In this document: piece by piece, positions 9,571-21,424 of the stretch
How the letters are laid out: every line of letters starts with the position of its first letter
Position numbering within the stretch: the stretch's first letter is position 1
Origin: Tupaia tana
Taxonomy: Eukaryota > Chordata > Mammalia > Scandentia > Tupaiidae
Direction: 5' to 3'
Length of the DNA stretch: 64,000 nt
Assembly: GCA_026018925.1 (NCBI GenBank)
Contig: JAKSZU010000025.1
Location: forward strand, 29,107,597-29,171,596
Notes under the pieces: model-generated
Databases searched by the model: none
What the model was told of the DNA's origin: nothing
Seen by the model: the letters and a program-made list of their open reading frames with translations, nothing else
Made by a program: the position numbers and the translations under genes

Positions 9571-12500
9571 CTTTCTTTATATGACTACATCTTGATATGA
9601 CTACCTTGAAAAGAGACATTAAATCCATTTTCTATCATTTTAAAATCTTCCTTTGCTTTGAACTTTAGACAGGATTTAGTCTTTAACTACAACTCTTTTA
9701 ATGTGTGTGAATAGATATGTATAAAGGCAGGCATGGATGAATGTGAAGGTGAATAGAGATTCTTATGGCTGGTTTAGATTTTATTATCTACTCCTGATCA
9801 GGCAGGATATCTGTGAGCTGTTTATATCATCAAGAAATAATAATAATAATGATAATATACAATAATATTGGTAGTTATATCCACATTTCTAATAACCATA
9901 ATGATGAGAATAATATAGCTACCTGGATTGATTATACTTTTTGATCACAAGAGAAAGAAAGCAACTGTGATTAATTAAAGGAACCGATTAGAAGGCTGTC
10001 AGAAATTTCTAGAATTGATGGTAAAAGGAGACTAGGTTTTAAAAAGGGGTGGGAAATTTTGCAGTTCTGTAGGCCAAAGGAGTGGAAATCAGTGACAGAC
10101 TCGTTGGCATCGTTGTTAGAAGGAATGAATGCCGTCTGTTTGCAGTCTTGTTGACTCTGCTCAAGATTCAGAATCTTGGGAAGAAATATCTGCCTGTTAG
10201 TGTGGGTCATTAGGGGGACAAACATGGGACACCCAGTTAGTCTCTCCAGACACACACAGTTGAGGGTTCCTCCCCAGAGGAAATGCAGATGCTGCTTAAG
10301 GGTGCTGTGAGGTTGTGGAATGGCCACCAAGTCACAGGAGATGCCCACTGCACTAGCATGGTAAACTGTTATAAATGTTGGGCATTGCACATCAATTATA
10401 TCTACTTTCCAAATGGTCTGTGTAGTCAGTAGATTTATTTCTTATACGCAAATGAGGAACAATGATGATAGTATATACAAGTACTGATCATATTTTAAAT
10501 GTCAGGTTTATGTGTGACCTACTTTGCATATAGAAAAGTCTAGCTTCAGAGGGGTAAATACATTGTCATTTTCTTGATGAAGTAAAAAGAAAAAAAAAAA
10601 GTTATCTAATTCCAAGGTCATCTTCTAAGCACTATCCCTTGATGAGAATGCCAGCTGTTAGAAGGGTTAAAATGCTTGTCCAAGGCCACGCTGCCCATGG
10701 CCAGCTGGCTGTGGAGATGGCTGTCTTACACTAAAGCTCTTCCCTACGTCCCGTTGCTCTGCCCCCTCAGATGCCCAGTGGCTGTGAGCTGCCACAACAG
10801 TGACTTTGTGGACATGTGGTGAGCCACTAGCACCCGTGCCCAGAAAGCTCTCCTTCCGTCCATCCACACTAACCTTCTGTGCCTCAGTATCTTTGTGTAG
10901 TTTCTTCCACCCAAACATCCTGCCCCAGCTCCTCCCGAGACTGGCTGCTTCTCAGCTGTCATATTATTAATATTAGCTCTTCCTTCAGAAGAAGTACCTG
11001 GTTTCCCAACTTCATGAAGCGGCTTGCCCTTACTCCTGACCACAGCCTCCCGTCAGAGCTGTAGCAGCCCCGCTCGCAATCTGAAGTTGTCTGCTATGCC
11101 CCTTTCTCTCTCCACACAGACTTGTTCAACCTTTATTTTTCCAATGCTCAGCATGGATGATGCTGGCTGGATGGGGTTGATTGTGTGTAGAAACACACAG
11201 GGAGAATAGCTGATCCCAGCTCAGAAGTCAGGAATGACTTTCCACAGGGCGCTGCACTTACACTTAGCCATTGGGGTGAGGAGTGGGGTGAAGCGGGCAG
11301 GGGTGGAGTTTTCTCTACAGGGGACAAGGGGGGTATATCCAGGACTGGCGGCCTGGGAGCGAGTCAGTGTGGCTGAGTGGGGGGATACGGGCAGGAAGTC
11401 CCCACAGGGCAGGCAGGCCCTCACGGTGAGGAGTGACACTGCAGTGTGTGGTCCATCTTCGATGTGGACACATAAGTGTGCAAACGCTGGCAGGACCGTG
11501 CCTCTCATACAGAGATGCCAGCACCTCAGCAACCTCTGCGTTCATCTCCCCGGGTGAAGGGGAGAAGAGGAGGACCACGCCACAGCCTGCCCAGGAGAGG
11601 GACCTGGGCCAGGAAAGTAACAGCTCTCCTGTCCCACACACCGTCCTTTCTTACCTACTTCTTGAAACTGACTCTGGAAGGCAGTGTCCAGTGAGAGGGA
11701 CAGCTGAGACCTTCGGTACTGACTTTTAAGACAGTGCACGTTCAGGCGATTCAGGGCAGGTGTCTGTCAGGCACGGGGTGGGGAGAGGTGTACAGGGTGT
11801 GGCCTCTGGACTTCTCCCTTAATGGCTCCTTCTTAGGAACTGTATCGGTAACCGAGGAGAGAATGTCCCAAGTTTGTACAAAGTTGGCCCTTGAACATTT
11901 CAAATCAAATAGGAATAAAATACCTGAAACTCAACGGATGAGATATTTTAGATCTTTCTCTTTCTATCACTTTTCAGTAGCTCTTCATTAGACTTCCTTT
12001 CTCCAGAAGAAGCTTTAGTCTTTGTTTCCTTTCCCCTCCTTTCCCTTCTCCAGATTTCTAGAATTTCAAGTTATAGGTTTTCTGAGTTGTAAATTCTTCC
12101 TTGTATGAGACGAAGACATTGCGTCGAAATAGGAACGTCATAGCTCATAGTAGCACGGCAGCAGTGACGGTGACAGCCAGCTGTGCCCGGCAGGTCCTGG
12201 TCACCTGCGGGAACTGTCTTTAACTCTAACGTAAATGCTGCCCTAGTGTGTCTCTGAGTTACGAAAGAGGAAAATGAGGCACAGAGAGGTTAAAAAAGAA
12301 ACATGAGCAGTATCCCTCTGCGTGAGGTAAGCGTTAGACAGCCCTCGCTCCCTGATAGGCGGAACACCACGGGCCAGGCACCCGGTCACAGGCACAGTGG
12401 CTCCAGGAAGTGAGATTCCCTCAGATTCGGATGGCCTGCGTGACTTACAGAGGCAGCTTTGCTTCTCTGTCTCTTGATCTCACCGACAAAGCAGGGCCAG

Positions 12501-13472
12501 CCATGGGTTACGGTCATGGTGCAGTGGTGCTGGTGAGTGCCTTGCCCGGTGTCTGACAGAGCAGACACTCCCTTCAGGAGCTGCCACCATCATGTTCCCA
12601 TGCGTGGGAACCACCACCACCTCCGCTGTCCTCTGTCCAGAGCCACATGGCTGACAAGCCGGTATTGGACACTGTCCACTCTGGTTTTTTTTTTTTTTTT
12701 TTTTTTGGATTTATGTTGCTTCATTTCTGGGATCAAAATGGGTAGTAAGGCTGGCCAGTGGACCAAGATGATGACGTCAGCCTATGGGCTGTCCAGTGAG
12801 TGTTTGGGGCTTGGCTGTGAGGTCAAGGCTGCTCACCAAGGATTCGTGCAGGATCAAAATGGCCACTGAGAAAATCCTTCTTTGCCCTTTGCTTGCTGGG
12901 TGATCTGAGGTGACATTGTAAAATGCAAGCATGATGTCCCCTGCCTGCACCTGAGTTCCATCTCGGCCACTTCCCCGCACTGTAGCCTTGGGTCACTGGC
13001 CTGCTGGCTTCAGCCTTCTCTGCAGCAAAGGGAGGCAATGGGAGCTGTCCATACTGCAGGCCCCACGTACTAGATGAGGTCACACATGCAGGCCACCCCG
13101 GTGCAGCCCGAGAGCTCGTTCCACTGACAGCTCCAGACGGCTGTGAGAGGCTCACTCCCCTGTCCCTTTGTGTTTGAGCCGATGAGGACATTTGTCTCTA
13201 TCTGCTCAGTAGAGGTCTTTAACTTTTCCAATGAAGTCTGGGCCTAAACTGCTTTGGTGCTTGAGCTGGTCCCAGAAGCACGAGAAGTAAGCGCTCACCC
13301 CAGGCCCAGAGAGATTACGCCGTCACCTCGCCAGCCCCCAGGAACATCTGGGGGCCCTCGCTCCGCAGTCCGGCTTCTGCTCGGCAGGCTTGGCTTGCTC
13401 CACCTACGCCCATCACAGCTGGTGTGATGGCTGGGTTGGAAATGCACCCACGATAATCTGAAATCCTCCGGA
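9571..13472. other. Unique sequence with minor simple repeats
   Basis: No gene was recognised. The stretch contains (AAT)n at about 9837-9855 and a poly(T) tract of about 22 nt at 12686-12707. GAGGAAAATGAGGCACAGAG followed by AGGTT at about 12268-12290 resembles an antisense MIR core fragment. The remainder is unassigned. Confidence 0.45.
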
Positions 13473-14587
13473 TGTGACCAGTGGGAGGACAGTGCACTGT
13501 CTCTCGGGGCAGATGGTGACCAGGGGGAGGACAGTGCACTCTCGGGGCAGACGGTGACCAGTGGGAGGACAGTGCACTGTCTCTCGGGGCAGACGGTGAC
13601 CAGGGGGAGGACAGTGCTCTCTCTCGGGGAAGACGGTGACCAGGGGGAGGACAGTGTGCTCTCTCTCGGGGAAGACGGTGACCAGGGGGAGGACAGTGCA
13701 CTCTCGGGGCAGACCGTGACCAGGGGGAGGACAGTGCACTGTCTCTCGGGGCAGATGGTGACCAGGGGGAGGACAGTGCGCTCTCTCTCGGGGCAGACGG
13801 TGACCAGGGGGAGGACAGTGCGCTGTCTCTCGGGGCAGACGGTGACCAGGGGGAGGACAGTGCGCTGTCTCTCGGGGCAGACGGTGACCAGGGGGAGGAC
13901 AGTGCACTCTCTCTCGGGGCAGACGGTGACCAGGGGGAGGACAGTGCACTCTCTCTCGGGGCAGACGGTGACCAGGGGGAGGACAGTGCACTGTCTCTCG
14001 GGGCAGACGGTGACCAGGGGGAGGACAGTGCACTGTCTCTCGGGGAAGACGGTGACCAGGGGGAGGACAGTGCGCTCTCTCTCGGGGCAGACGGTGACCA
14101 GGGGGAGGACAGTGCTCTCTCTCTCGGGGCAGACGGTGACCAGGGGGAGGACAGTGCACTGTCTCTCGGGGCAGACGGTGACCAGGGGGAGGACAGTGCT
14201 CTCTCTCGGGCAGACGGTGACCAGGGGGAGGACAGTGCTCTCTCTCGGGCAGACGGTGACCAGGGGGAGGACAGTGCACTCTCGGGGCAGACGGTGACCA
14301 GTGGGAGGACAGTGTGCTCTCTCTCGGGGCAGACGGTGACCAGGGGGAGGACAGTGCACTCTCTCTCGGGCAGACGGTGACCAGGGGGAGGACAGTGCAC
14401 TCTCGGGGCAGACGGTGACCAGGGGGAGGACAGTGCGCTCTCTCTCGGGGCAGACGGTGACCAGGGGGAGGACAGTGCGCTCTCTCTCGGGGCAGACGGT
14501 GACCAGTGGGAGGACAGTGCGCTCTCTCTCTCGGGGCAGACGGTGACCAGGGGGAGGACAGTGTGCTCTCTCTCGGGGCAGACCGTG
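13473..14587. repeat. 42-bp GC-rich minisatellite, 27 units
   Basis: I count 27 occurrences of the core GGAGGACAGTG spaced mostly 42 bp. The unit begins GTGACCAGGGGGAGGACAGT and ends with CTCTCTCGGGGCAGACG. Some units are shorter (about 34-41 bp) through loss of CTCTCT-type dinucleotides. Because 42 is a multiple of three and the unit lacks stop codons in several frames, open frames of 530, 449 and 288 codons appear on the minus strand and 247 on the plus strand. They cross unit-length changes and share only repeat peptides. There is no evidence they are coding. Confidence 0.95.
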
Positions 14588-14589
14588 GT

Positions 14590-14878
14590 TGTACCTATGT
14601 GAGGTACAGGCCTGGGCTCTTTCCATTTCTCTCCTTTGTGAGAGTGGCAGAGAGAGAGAAGCACCCTCGTTGGGGCTCACTGCACGCTCCTCCAACCCAC
14701 GCCTTCCCAGGCAGCGAGGTCCGTGAGTACGCACATGCATGTGGCCTGTGTGCACAGATCTGCCAGGAGCCAAACCCACCCAGACACGTCTTCCATACAG
14801 ACATGGAATGCCTTGAGCAGCACCTCCCGGTGACCACCATGCCAACTGGACGCTGGGTTTTGTCGTAAGATGTTTGGA
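14590..14878 (-). mobile_element. Possible diverged SINE, antisense
   Basis: GAGAGTGGCAGAGAGAGAGA (about 14640) and TACGCACATGCATGTGGCCT (14728), followed by a segment ending GACCACCATGCCAACTGGAC, resemble the antisense order of the main SINE: GA tract, CACATGCA body, tRNA head. Divergence is high and no target-site duplication was found. Confidence 0.3.
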
Positions 14879-14879
14879 A

Positions 14880-16104
14880 CCTCTCAAGTAAGGATGCTTC
14901 TTACACAGCCTTATTCTTCACACAGAATCGAAAACAAAACAGATCAAGACAAAACAGTAGTATGTTGCATAAAGGTCACCTTCATAAGTTTGAAATTTGC
15001 AAATGGGAAACGAGAAGCTGACCGCTCTTCGGGATTGCCAGACAGAACACAGAGACAGCTAACGATCTTCGCAACTCGCCGTTTGTGTGAAATTCCCCTT
15101 TAACTGGATGTCTGAACTTCTATGGCCAAGCCGGGCAGCCTGCCCAGCACCATGCTCTGTGGACGCAGCCTCGGCCATGCTGGAAACTGCATCTTGGGGA
15201 CTCGGGTCCAGTCCCTCCCAGAGGGGAGGAGTGAGAAGTGGAAGTGGAAGTTTTCCTTGGGAATAATGTTCATTTCCAGCTACACGTCTCCTTTGGCCTT
15301 TTCTTTCTCATTCCTCCTCTCTGCAGTTTTTATTACTGAGGGCTGGAGTTATTGCCTTATTTCCCTCACAATTCTTAGTGTGCTTTCTGTTATTTCTAGG
15401 CACCCGAATTCCTCTCCACCGCGAATACTCTCTATGGGAGCATGCTCTACTTACGTAATGGTGGTGCTGCTGCACCGTCATATCCCTGATTACACAATAA
15501 AAGCCAGCGGAAAGTGGAATTGGTACACAGAACTCATTTTACAGGCAAACTCACAGGAGTACATTTCAGCCCTACAAATGGAATAGAAATACTTATTACT
15601 TGATAATATCGTCAGGGAATGAAGTCTGTGCCAGGATTTACTACGTAATTAATTTGTGATGATCCTTATCATGTAATGTTGGTTGGATTTTTGCAATGTA
15701 GATTGAAAAGAAAGGCAGACTCTATTCTCTCAAATGAGCTTGCTTTATCACAGAGTGAGAAAAAGCACTCAGAGAGAGTCTGGGCCCCGCATGGAGGAAC
15801 TCTCTCAGGCTAGGAGGAGAAAGAGGAGCAGTTCCTGAAGACCTCTCACCTGTCCTTGACCTGGTCTGCTCCCCTCCTGGGCCCTGCCCCTCCACCTCTC
15901 ATGTGCTTGGAGAACAATGAGCCAAGGATACAAAAGGCTGCCTCCTAGAGGCAGATCACCTGGGGAGGCTGTGAGCCTCCATCAGAGCTTCCATGAAAGC
16001 GAAGAGGCCATCGACTAGACGCTTTCCTGGGTTTTCTTTGAAAGCCTCCTACTGCCAAGACTCTAGGAATTCAATGATCTGTACAACTTTGTTTATGGAA
16101 AGAC
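14880..16104. other. Unique non-coding sequence
   Basis: A 154-codon open frame at 15122-15586 (+) has no recognisable domain. It contains a hydrophobic stretch, but I see no flanking exon signals that would support a gene. Nothing else was recognised. Confidence 0.4.
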
Positions 16105-16790
16105 CACTAAGATATTTATCACATTAAAAATAAGTCATTGTCAAGGGACCATAAAAAGAAATAATGAGTTCGCATTTATACAAATTAAGTTATGTATGGC
16201 AAAAAATACACTAATAAATATGAAGTAAATAAATGAGAAAAGAAAAATGACAAACCAGAAAGAAATATTTGTAATATGCATAAAGCCAATTTCCTTCATT
16301 TACAAAGAACTCATAGAAAAGAATAATAAAAAAATGAGCAACTCAATAGACTAAAGGGCAAGGGATCTGAAAAGGCAGTTTGGAAAGCTGCATAAGTGGC
16401 CAGCACACATGAAGACGCCCACCCTTATTCAAATAAAGACATCCAAATCAAATGCAAGGTGAAAGCTCTCCGACTGACAGATTAAAAATTGTGTAATAAC
16501 GAAGACCTGCGAAGTGCTTGGAAAGGTGGAAGTGCAGGTGGCGGCAGAGCTTGGCAACTGGTGAGAGTCGTAGTATGGATACTCTAACCTGCTAATTCTA
16601 GCCCTGGGAATCTTGTTCACTGACGCAGGACCCAGTATATCAAGACACACATTCTGGAGTGTTTGGTCATGTGTTATTTGTAAATCATACAAAACAAAAA
16701 GATAGAAAATGACCCAGAACAGGAAAGTAGATAAATTGAAATGAAGTATTTTATTTGTGCAGTTTGACTGGACAAGACTCATTCACGGCA
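16105..16790 (+). mobile_element. L1M-type LINE 3' fragment
   Basis: The A-rich plus strand follows the order of the old L1 ORF2 C-terminal/3' region: AATATTTGTAATATGCATAA, TACAAAGAACTCATAGAAAA, AATGAGCAACTCAATAGACT, TATTCAAATAAAGACATCCA, AACTGGTGAGAGTCGTAGTA and later AAAATGACCCAGAACAGGAA. Many stops break the frame. It is a truncated, inactive copy. Confidence 0.6.
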
Positions 16791-16799
16791 GACCCGGCT

Positions 16800-17427
16800 G
16801 TGCTTGTGTGGAAAATGCTCTAGAACGTAGGACAGCATGTAGACCGGTCTCTTCTGTTTAAATTCAGACAAGGAGCACACACAGTGGGTAGAGAATTCAT
16901 TACTTCAGCCCCTGATGTCCCAGGCACCTCTGCAGGCGTCGGCCCTGCAGAGGTGAGCACGTTTCTAGCACCAGTGTCTCCTAATAGTCATTATTGCACT
17001 CTCTATGCTCATCAGTCTTTCTTACGGATTGCCCCTTCTTGTGTTCTGCGGGCTTTGCTCCTGGAGCACAACTTGGTAGCTGTGAGACCTGTCTGGCTGT
17101 CCACTCTCCCTGGCGCTGAGGTGGGGAGTCGTTCTGGGGAGCCTCACGGTAGAGACACATGGAGTCTGTGAAGAGAGTGAGAGTCCACCAGGATGGGGGA
17201 GGGTGAGGCCCAGGTCAAAGTCTGGAAGGCAGGAGCACAGGCGATGGGCTGGGGGTGGGGAAGAGGATATTGGGAGTCACACGTTTGTAGTCATTTCTAC
17301 TCCAAGGACGATGGGAGGTAAAGCAAAGGCTCACAGCACCTGAGCAGATCTCCAAGGCTGTGTCCAGACAAGCATCTCCTGCTTCCGATGCCTCTGTACA
17401 GGCCCCTTTGTGCTCTGAGGAGCGTGA
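16800..17427. other. Unique non-coding sequence
   Basis: No gene or repeat was recognised. Several short frames occur on both strands. Confidence 0.4.
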
Positions 17428-17446
17428 AAGAGAAGGGAGCATCTTC
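17428..17446. repeat. 19-bp target-site duplication, left copy
   Basis: AAGAGAAGGGAGCATCTTC occurs here and identically at 17702-17720, bracketing the antisense SINE. This is direct evidence of insertion by L1-type target-primed reverse transcription. Confidence 0.95.
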
Positions 17447-17701
17447 TATTTTTTTCTTTTTAGAGAGATTTTTGCTATAGGGTGCATGCGCTCACCAGAA
17501 AGAGACAGAGACAGAAAGTGAGAAATCACCCCCCAGGGAGATGGCCATGCTGCAATCCCTTCTCCTCCATTCTCCTCTCAGGATCTTGGGTATGCATGCA
17601 CACGTGCCCGGCGTGAGTTTAAGCCACCAGGTCCAGGACTCGAAACATGGTCGACTGTATGGGAGTCCAGTGACATAGCCGTTATGCCAACTACTGGTCC
17701 C
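17447..17701 (-). mobile_element. tRNA-derived SINE with perfect 19-bp TSD
   Basis: This is a near full-length minus-strand copy. Seen on the plus strand it runs: T-rich tail, GAGATTTTTGCTATAGGGTG, CATGCGCTCACCAGAAAGAG, AATCACCCCCCAGGGAGATG, CCATTCTCCTCTCAGGATCT, GGTCCAGGACTCGAAACATG (B-box region) and TGCCAACTACTGGTCCC (5' end). The perfect duplication at 17428-17446 and 17702-17720 fixes both ends and suggests a relatively young insertion. Confidence 0.93.
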
Positions 17702-17720
17702 AAGAGAAGGGAGCATCTTC

Positions 17721-18411
17721 AACAGTTTTGCACAGGTTTAACCAGCCATGGACTGTGAGTCGTTTCTGAAGGTCACCGGGACAAATCCCTGTCTCTGCAT
17801 TTTCCTTCCTGGCTCTAGCTCTCCAGCTAAGCTTTCTTGACTAGACTGATGGAAGGAGTGGAAAATTCCAAACAGAAGAGGTTCATTTATTTCTTCCCCC
17901 TGCAGTACTGAACTTCACCAAAAAATAGTAAGAAAAAAAAAAGTATTTTTCTTTCCACAGCAAAGAAGAAACTATTAAACTTGTATGATGGTTATAAATA
18001 CTGCATGTTCAGGGCACCTGCACCTGTGTGAGGGTGAAGTAACCCCTCTGCTGACACTGTAGCTCTCACATTGGATATGCCCAGGGGAAGGTCACACCTA
18101 ATGTTTTATGAGGTTCTCTCCTCTTCTGAGGGGTGGTAGAACAGAGATGCAAGGGGCTGGAAAAGACACAAGGCACTGATGTCATGTTATTTGTTGGCTG
18201 AGTTTAGTGGGCACTCACAGAGCTCTTAATAGAGCCCCAAAGCCCATAGTAGCACCGCAAGTGCTTCCTCCCTCTCTGAGCTGTGATGTGCATGGAGGAC
18301 ACCCAGAGCACTTCCTCCCTCTCAGAGCTCACAGTGCATGAAGCCGAGGCGAGCCAAGGCTGATTGAGACAAGGCCATCAGGGTCACCAGCCTGAACCAA
18401 GGCTCAGCAGA
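17721..18411. other. Unique non-coding sequence
   Basis: No gene or clear repeat was recognised. An A-rich run lies near 17931-17942. AGAGCTCTTAATAGAGC and a second CTCCCTCTC-AGAGCT phrase near 18260-18325 hint at a small internal duplication. Confidence 0.4.
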
Positions 18412-18460
18412 ACAGGGCAGGGCAGGGCAGGGCAGGGCAGGGCAGGGCAGGGCAGGGCAG
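18412..18460. repeat. (GGGCA)n pentanucleotide repeat
   Basis: Nine to ten perfect GGGCA units occur. GGG runs spaced by two nucleotides on the plus strand match the sequence requirement for a G-quadruplex. Confidence 0.95.
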
Positions 18461-19799
18461 CTCTAGTTGACCAGGAGCTCATTTCTCTTAAAGGGACTAC
18501 AGACAATAGTGGCTCATTGCCAAAACCAAACTGTCACGTATGCACATGCGTGTTACAGTCAGTGGCGTAAAGTAGCAAAGTCATCATTATGTAACAAGCG
18601 CAAGCACACTGCCACTCATGACGTTAGTTGTTCACCCCGTGGCCTTTAGCCATGCTATGACAGGAGGTGAGGGAGCAGGCTAAACCACCTGACTCCATTT
18701 GCAACACACGTAACTTTTGGTTTGAGACTTTTTTAGTCCCTTGGTGAGAAGACATCAGCTGTGCTCATGGTGAAGATCTTAGTGATTAACTGAGGATAGT
18801 TTCTGCTGAGCAGTCTCTAGGCAGGAGTCCCTGAGTTTGCATGAGATGCAGGCCTTGTCAGATGCTGTGTAACCACCTAAGTCTGTGCGCTCTGATTTCC
18901 GATGTCCTGCTACTCACATAGTGCCCCTCCCACGCTGCTCTCCCTGCCAGGACACGTTCCGCTATTCGTAATGGAGCACGTGGTGCTGCTTTCCCCCATG
19001 TGGATGGTTCACCTTTGCTGTGGTTTTCAGGATGTCCTGATGCCACAGATTCAGAATGTTCGAGTTACTGCGCTTCAAGGGGGCAAGGACAGGCACTCAT
19101 CCTTGTATAGTCACAGACGGCATTGATCATTAGCAGGAAGAGGGAGGATGAGGATCATTCATTTAATAAAGCAGGGTGGGTTCCCCCAAAGAAGGAATGA
19201 AAATTCGTGTGTCAGACGCCTAAACTCCTTTCGATGATCATCACAGAAGGAAATGGATGAACTTCTCTCTTTCATTTTAGAGCAAAGAAATGCTAGAATG
19301 GGAATTTAGATGTTCAGCCACCTCTATTCCCCAAAGAAGGCCTGAAATAAAAGCTGCCCAAACTGACCAGCCAGTTTGAGATTGTTCTCAGATGTGCTGG
19401 CCAGGGCTCCCATTCTCCAAATTAGATATTTCATTGCTCTTCGTGTAAGAAAAATATGATGCTTGCCCTTCAATTTCTGATTCCATCTCTTTCACTCCAT
19501 CCTGGGTTCTTGCCCAGGGCAGTTACTCTGCTCTCCTCACTTCTCCCCAGTGGGGGCTCGTATAGACCCTGTGACACCTCGCGGCCTGTGTCGGCTGTGT
19601 CCTCTTCAGGCAGAGGATCCCATGGTTACTGTGAATACTGCAAAGCCGCTCAGTACCATTTATTCTCACAGCTTCGGAATCTACTACAGTCCATGCACAC
19701 TGGCTCTCATTAACTCTTTGCTGCGTGGATACATGAATGAGTAAGTAGTACTCCTTCGCCTAGGAGAGGTAGCAAAGTCCCTGAGAGAGAAAAGAGTTC
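18461..19799. other. Unique non-coding sequence
   Basis: No supportable gene, RNA or repeat was recognised. Short frames on both strands carry no recognisable motif. Confidence 0.4.
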
Positions 19800-19970
19800 A
19801 GAGCCTTAGAGCAAGCAGCCCTAGATGAAATCACAGCTCAGCCACCTAGAAGCTGTGTGACCTTGGGGGACCTTCCTAATGTCTCTTCTTGGTTTTTCCA
19901 TTGCTAAGACTCAGGTAATGAAGTACACCTCATGTTATGTCACAAGTTTTAAAAATAATTAATGTTTTTA
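19800..19970 (+). mobile_element. MIR-like SINE relic
   Basis: ATCACAGCTCAGCCACCTAG, AAGCTGTGTGACCTTGGGGG, CCTTCCTAATGTCTCTTC and ACTCAGGTAATGAAGTACAC follow the MIR core order. The GCTGTGTGACCTTGGG phrase is diagnostic. Edges are approximate. Confidence 0.65.
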
Positions 19971-20524
19971 TAAATCACCTGATCTGTAATATTTTTAGAG
20001 TTCTATCAGTGATGTGATTTATTTTAAGCTCTAGGACATTTACCCCAGTATAACTTACTAAAGCAAATATTTGTCTCTTTTTCCTATAAATTTCTTGTGT
20101 TTCAGCTCTCAAGATGAAGGATCTGATCAAACATAGTTGATAAAATTTGCATTTTATTTCATCTGTTTCCCCTGAACTTGAGGGCTGTCCCATGGTTTAG
20201 GAGGAACAACCTTTGCCCCCAAGATAATCACCGTGTGTGGAAAACCATAGACCATTCAAGGACCTGATGGCACTTCCTTGGGAAACCTTGGCAGTAGCTG
20301 GTACAACATTGTTTACCCCACACATCCTGTGATCAGTCCCCTGTGACTTAGAACATGGGACGTTGCATTTTTTTGCCCAATGGCTATTAGCCCATTTTTG
20401 CTTATTTGATTGGCAAGCTGAAGGGAACGAGTGTGCACATGAGTTTCAGCTGATTTGGTTCGACTCTTTTGGTAACCTCCTCTGAAGCTGCTTTCTCCTG
20501 GGTTCCTCTAATTAGAAATGACGT
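19971..20524. other. Unique AT-rich sequence
   Basis: No gene or classified repeat was recognised. Confidence 0.4.
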
Positions 20525-20760
20525 AAAGGGAGCCACAGGGTGCATGTGCAACATTGCCACGCAGTGCCATGGGAAGGCTTCTGTCTGAGTTGGTGACAGA
20601 CCTCCCTGAGCGTACTGGGCACAAGCCTGCCCATGATCTGGGTCTGGCTGGAGCTGCAGGTGGGCTGTGGCAATGGGACCCTGAGGGGGTGCTGTCTCTC
20701 TCTATGTCTCCCTCTCTCTCTCTCTCTTTCTCATGGAAGAAATAAATAAACTAGCAAAAA
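20525..20760 (+). mobile_element. Putative second SINE type, AAATAAATAAAC tail
   Basis: A GC-rich body (GGGTGCATGTGCAACATTGC through GACCCTGAGGGGGTGCTG) is followed by a (TC)n tract at about 20696-20732 and GAAGAAATAAATAAACTAGC. This is the same arrangement as near 0.87 kb and 61.0 kb. The family is unidentified. Confidence 0.4.
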
Positions 20761-21294
20761 TGGCATTAACATAGGCAGAACTCTGTATATGGATTTACAC
20801 ACTTGCAGCTTCAAGACCTAGCTATTCTTAGACATTTCTAACCAGACACAGTTGTTCCCACTAGACCATGGTACGGAGCAGTGGTTTGCAGAAACAAGCA
20901 GAGAGAAGCCCCTAGCTATCCAGATGCATCATAACCTACTTGCAGTTACTCCCTACGTTTCTGTTTACGAGGAGTAAGAATTCAAGTTCTGAAATACCTT
21001 AACTTCTTAATCCTGGAAATTCACGAGACAGTTCCCAGTGTCACGTCTTCTCACTTGCTCACTTCTTATCTGGACCTCTCTTTGAGCCAGACCTCGCGTG
21101 ATACCTTATTCTGGAAACACAGGGGCCGGAGGAAGGAGGGGAGTTCTCTGAGTCATGATTGCATATTAACTGAAGTGGGTAAGTGAAGTTCCCAGCATGG
21201 TCTAATATTGTTTGGTTTCTAAAGAAATCCAAACTTAGTTTCTCTATGCCATGAATCAGCCTCTTCTTTATTATTGCTATTCCCATTATTGAAA
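20761..21294. other. Unique non-coding sequence
   Basis: No gene or classified repeat was recognised. Confidence 0.4.
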
Positions 21295-21400
21295 ATACAA
21301 TTCCTGTCTCAGTTTCAGTTGTTGTAACAAACTACCATAGACTAGATGACTTAAAAAACAGACATTTATTTCTCATTCTGAAGAAGGGAAGACCAATTTA
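21295..21400 (+). mobile_element. MLT1/MaLR-like LTR 5' fragment
   Basis: CAGTTGTTGTAACAAACTAC, CATAGACTAGATGACTTAAA and CAGACATTTATTTCTCATTC match the conserved 5' end of old MaLR-type LTRs (a CTGTAACAAATTACCACA-type start). It is interrupted at about 21400 by other sequence and then L1. Confidence 0.45.
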
Positions 21401-21424
21401 TTTTTTTCCAATTTATAGAGGAGA

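Noticed and set aside
13295-14887. A 530-codon minus-strand open frame rich in Pro, Arg, Cys and Val repeats
   Set aside because: It lies almost wholly in the 42-bp minisatellite, is open in several frames on both strands, and has no domain or splice signals.
15122-15586. A 154-codon plus-strand frame with hydrophobic segments
   Set aside because: No recognisable family, no supporting exon structure; length is within what chance allows in 64 kb.
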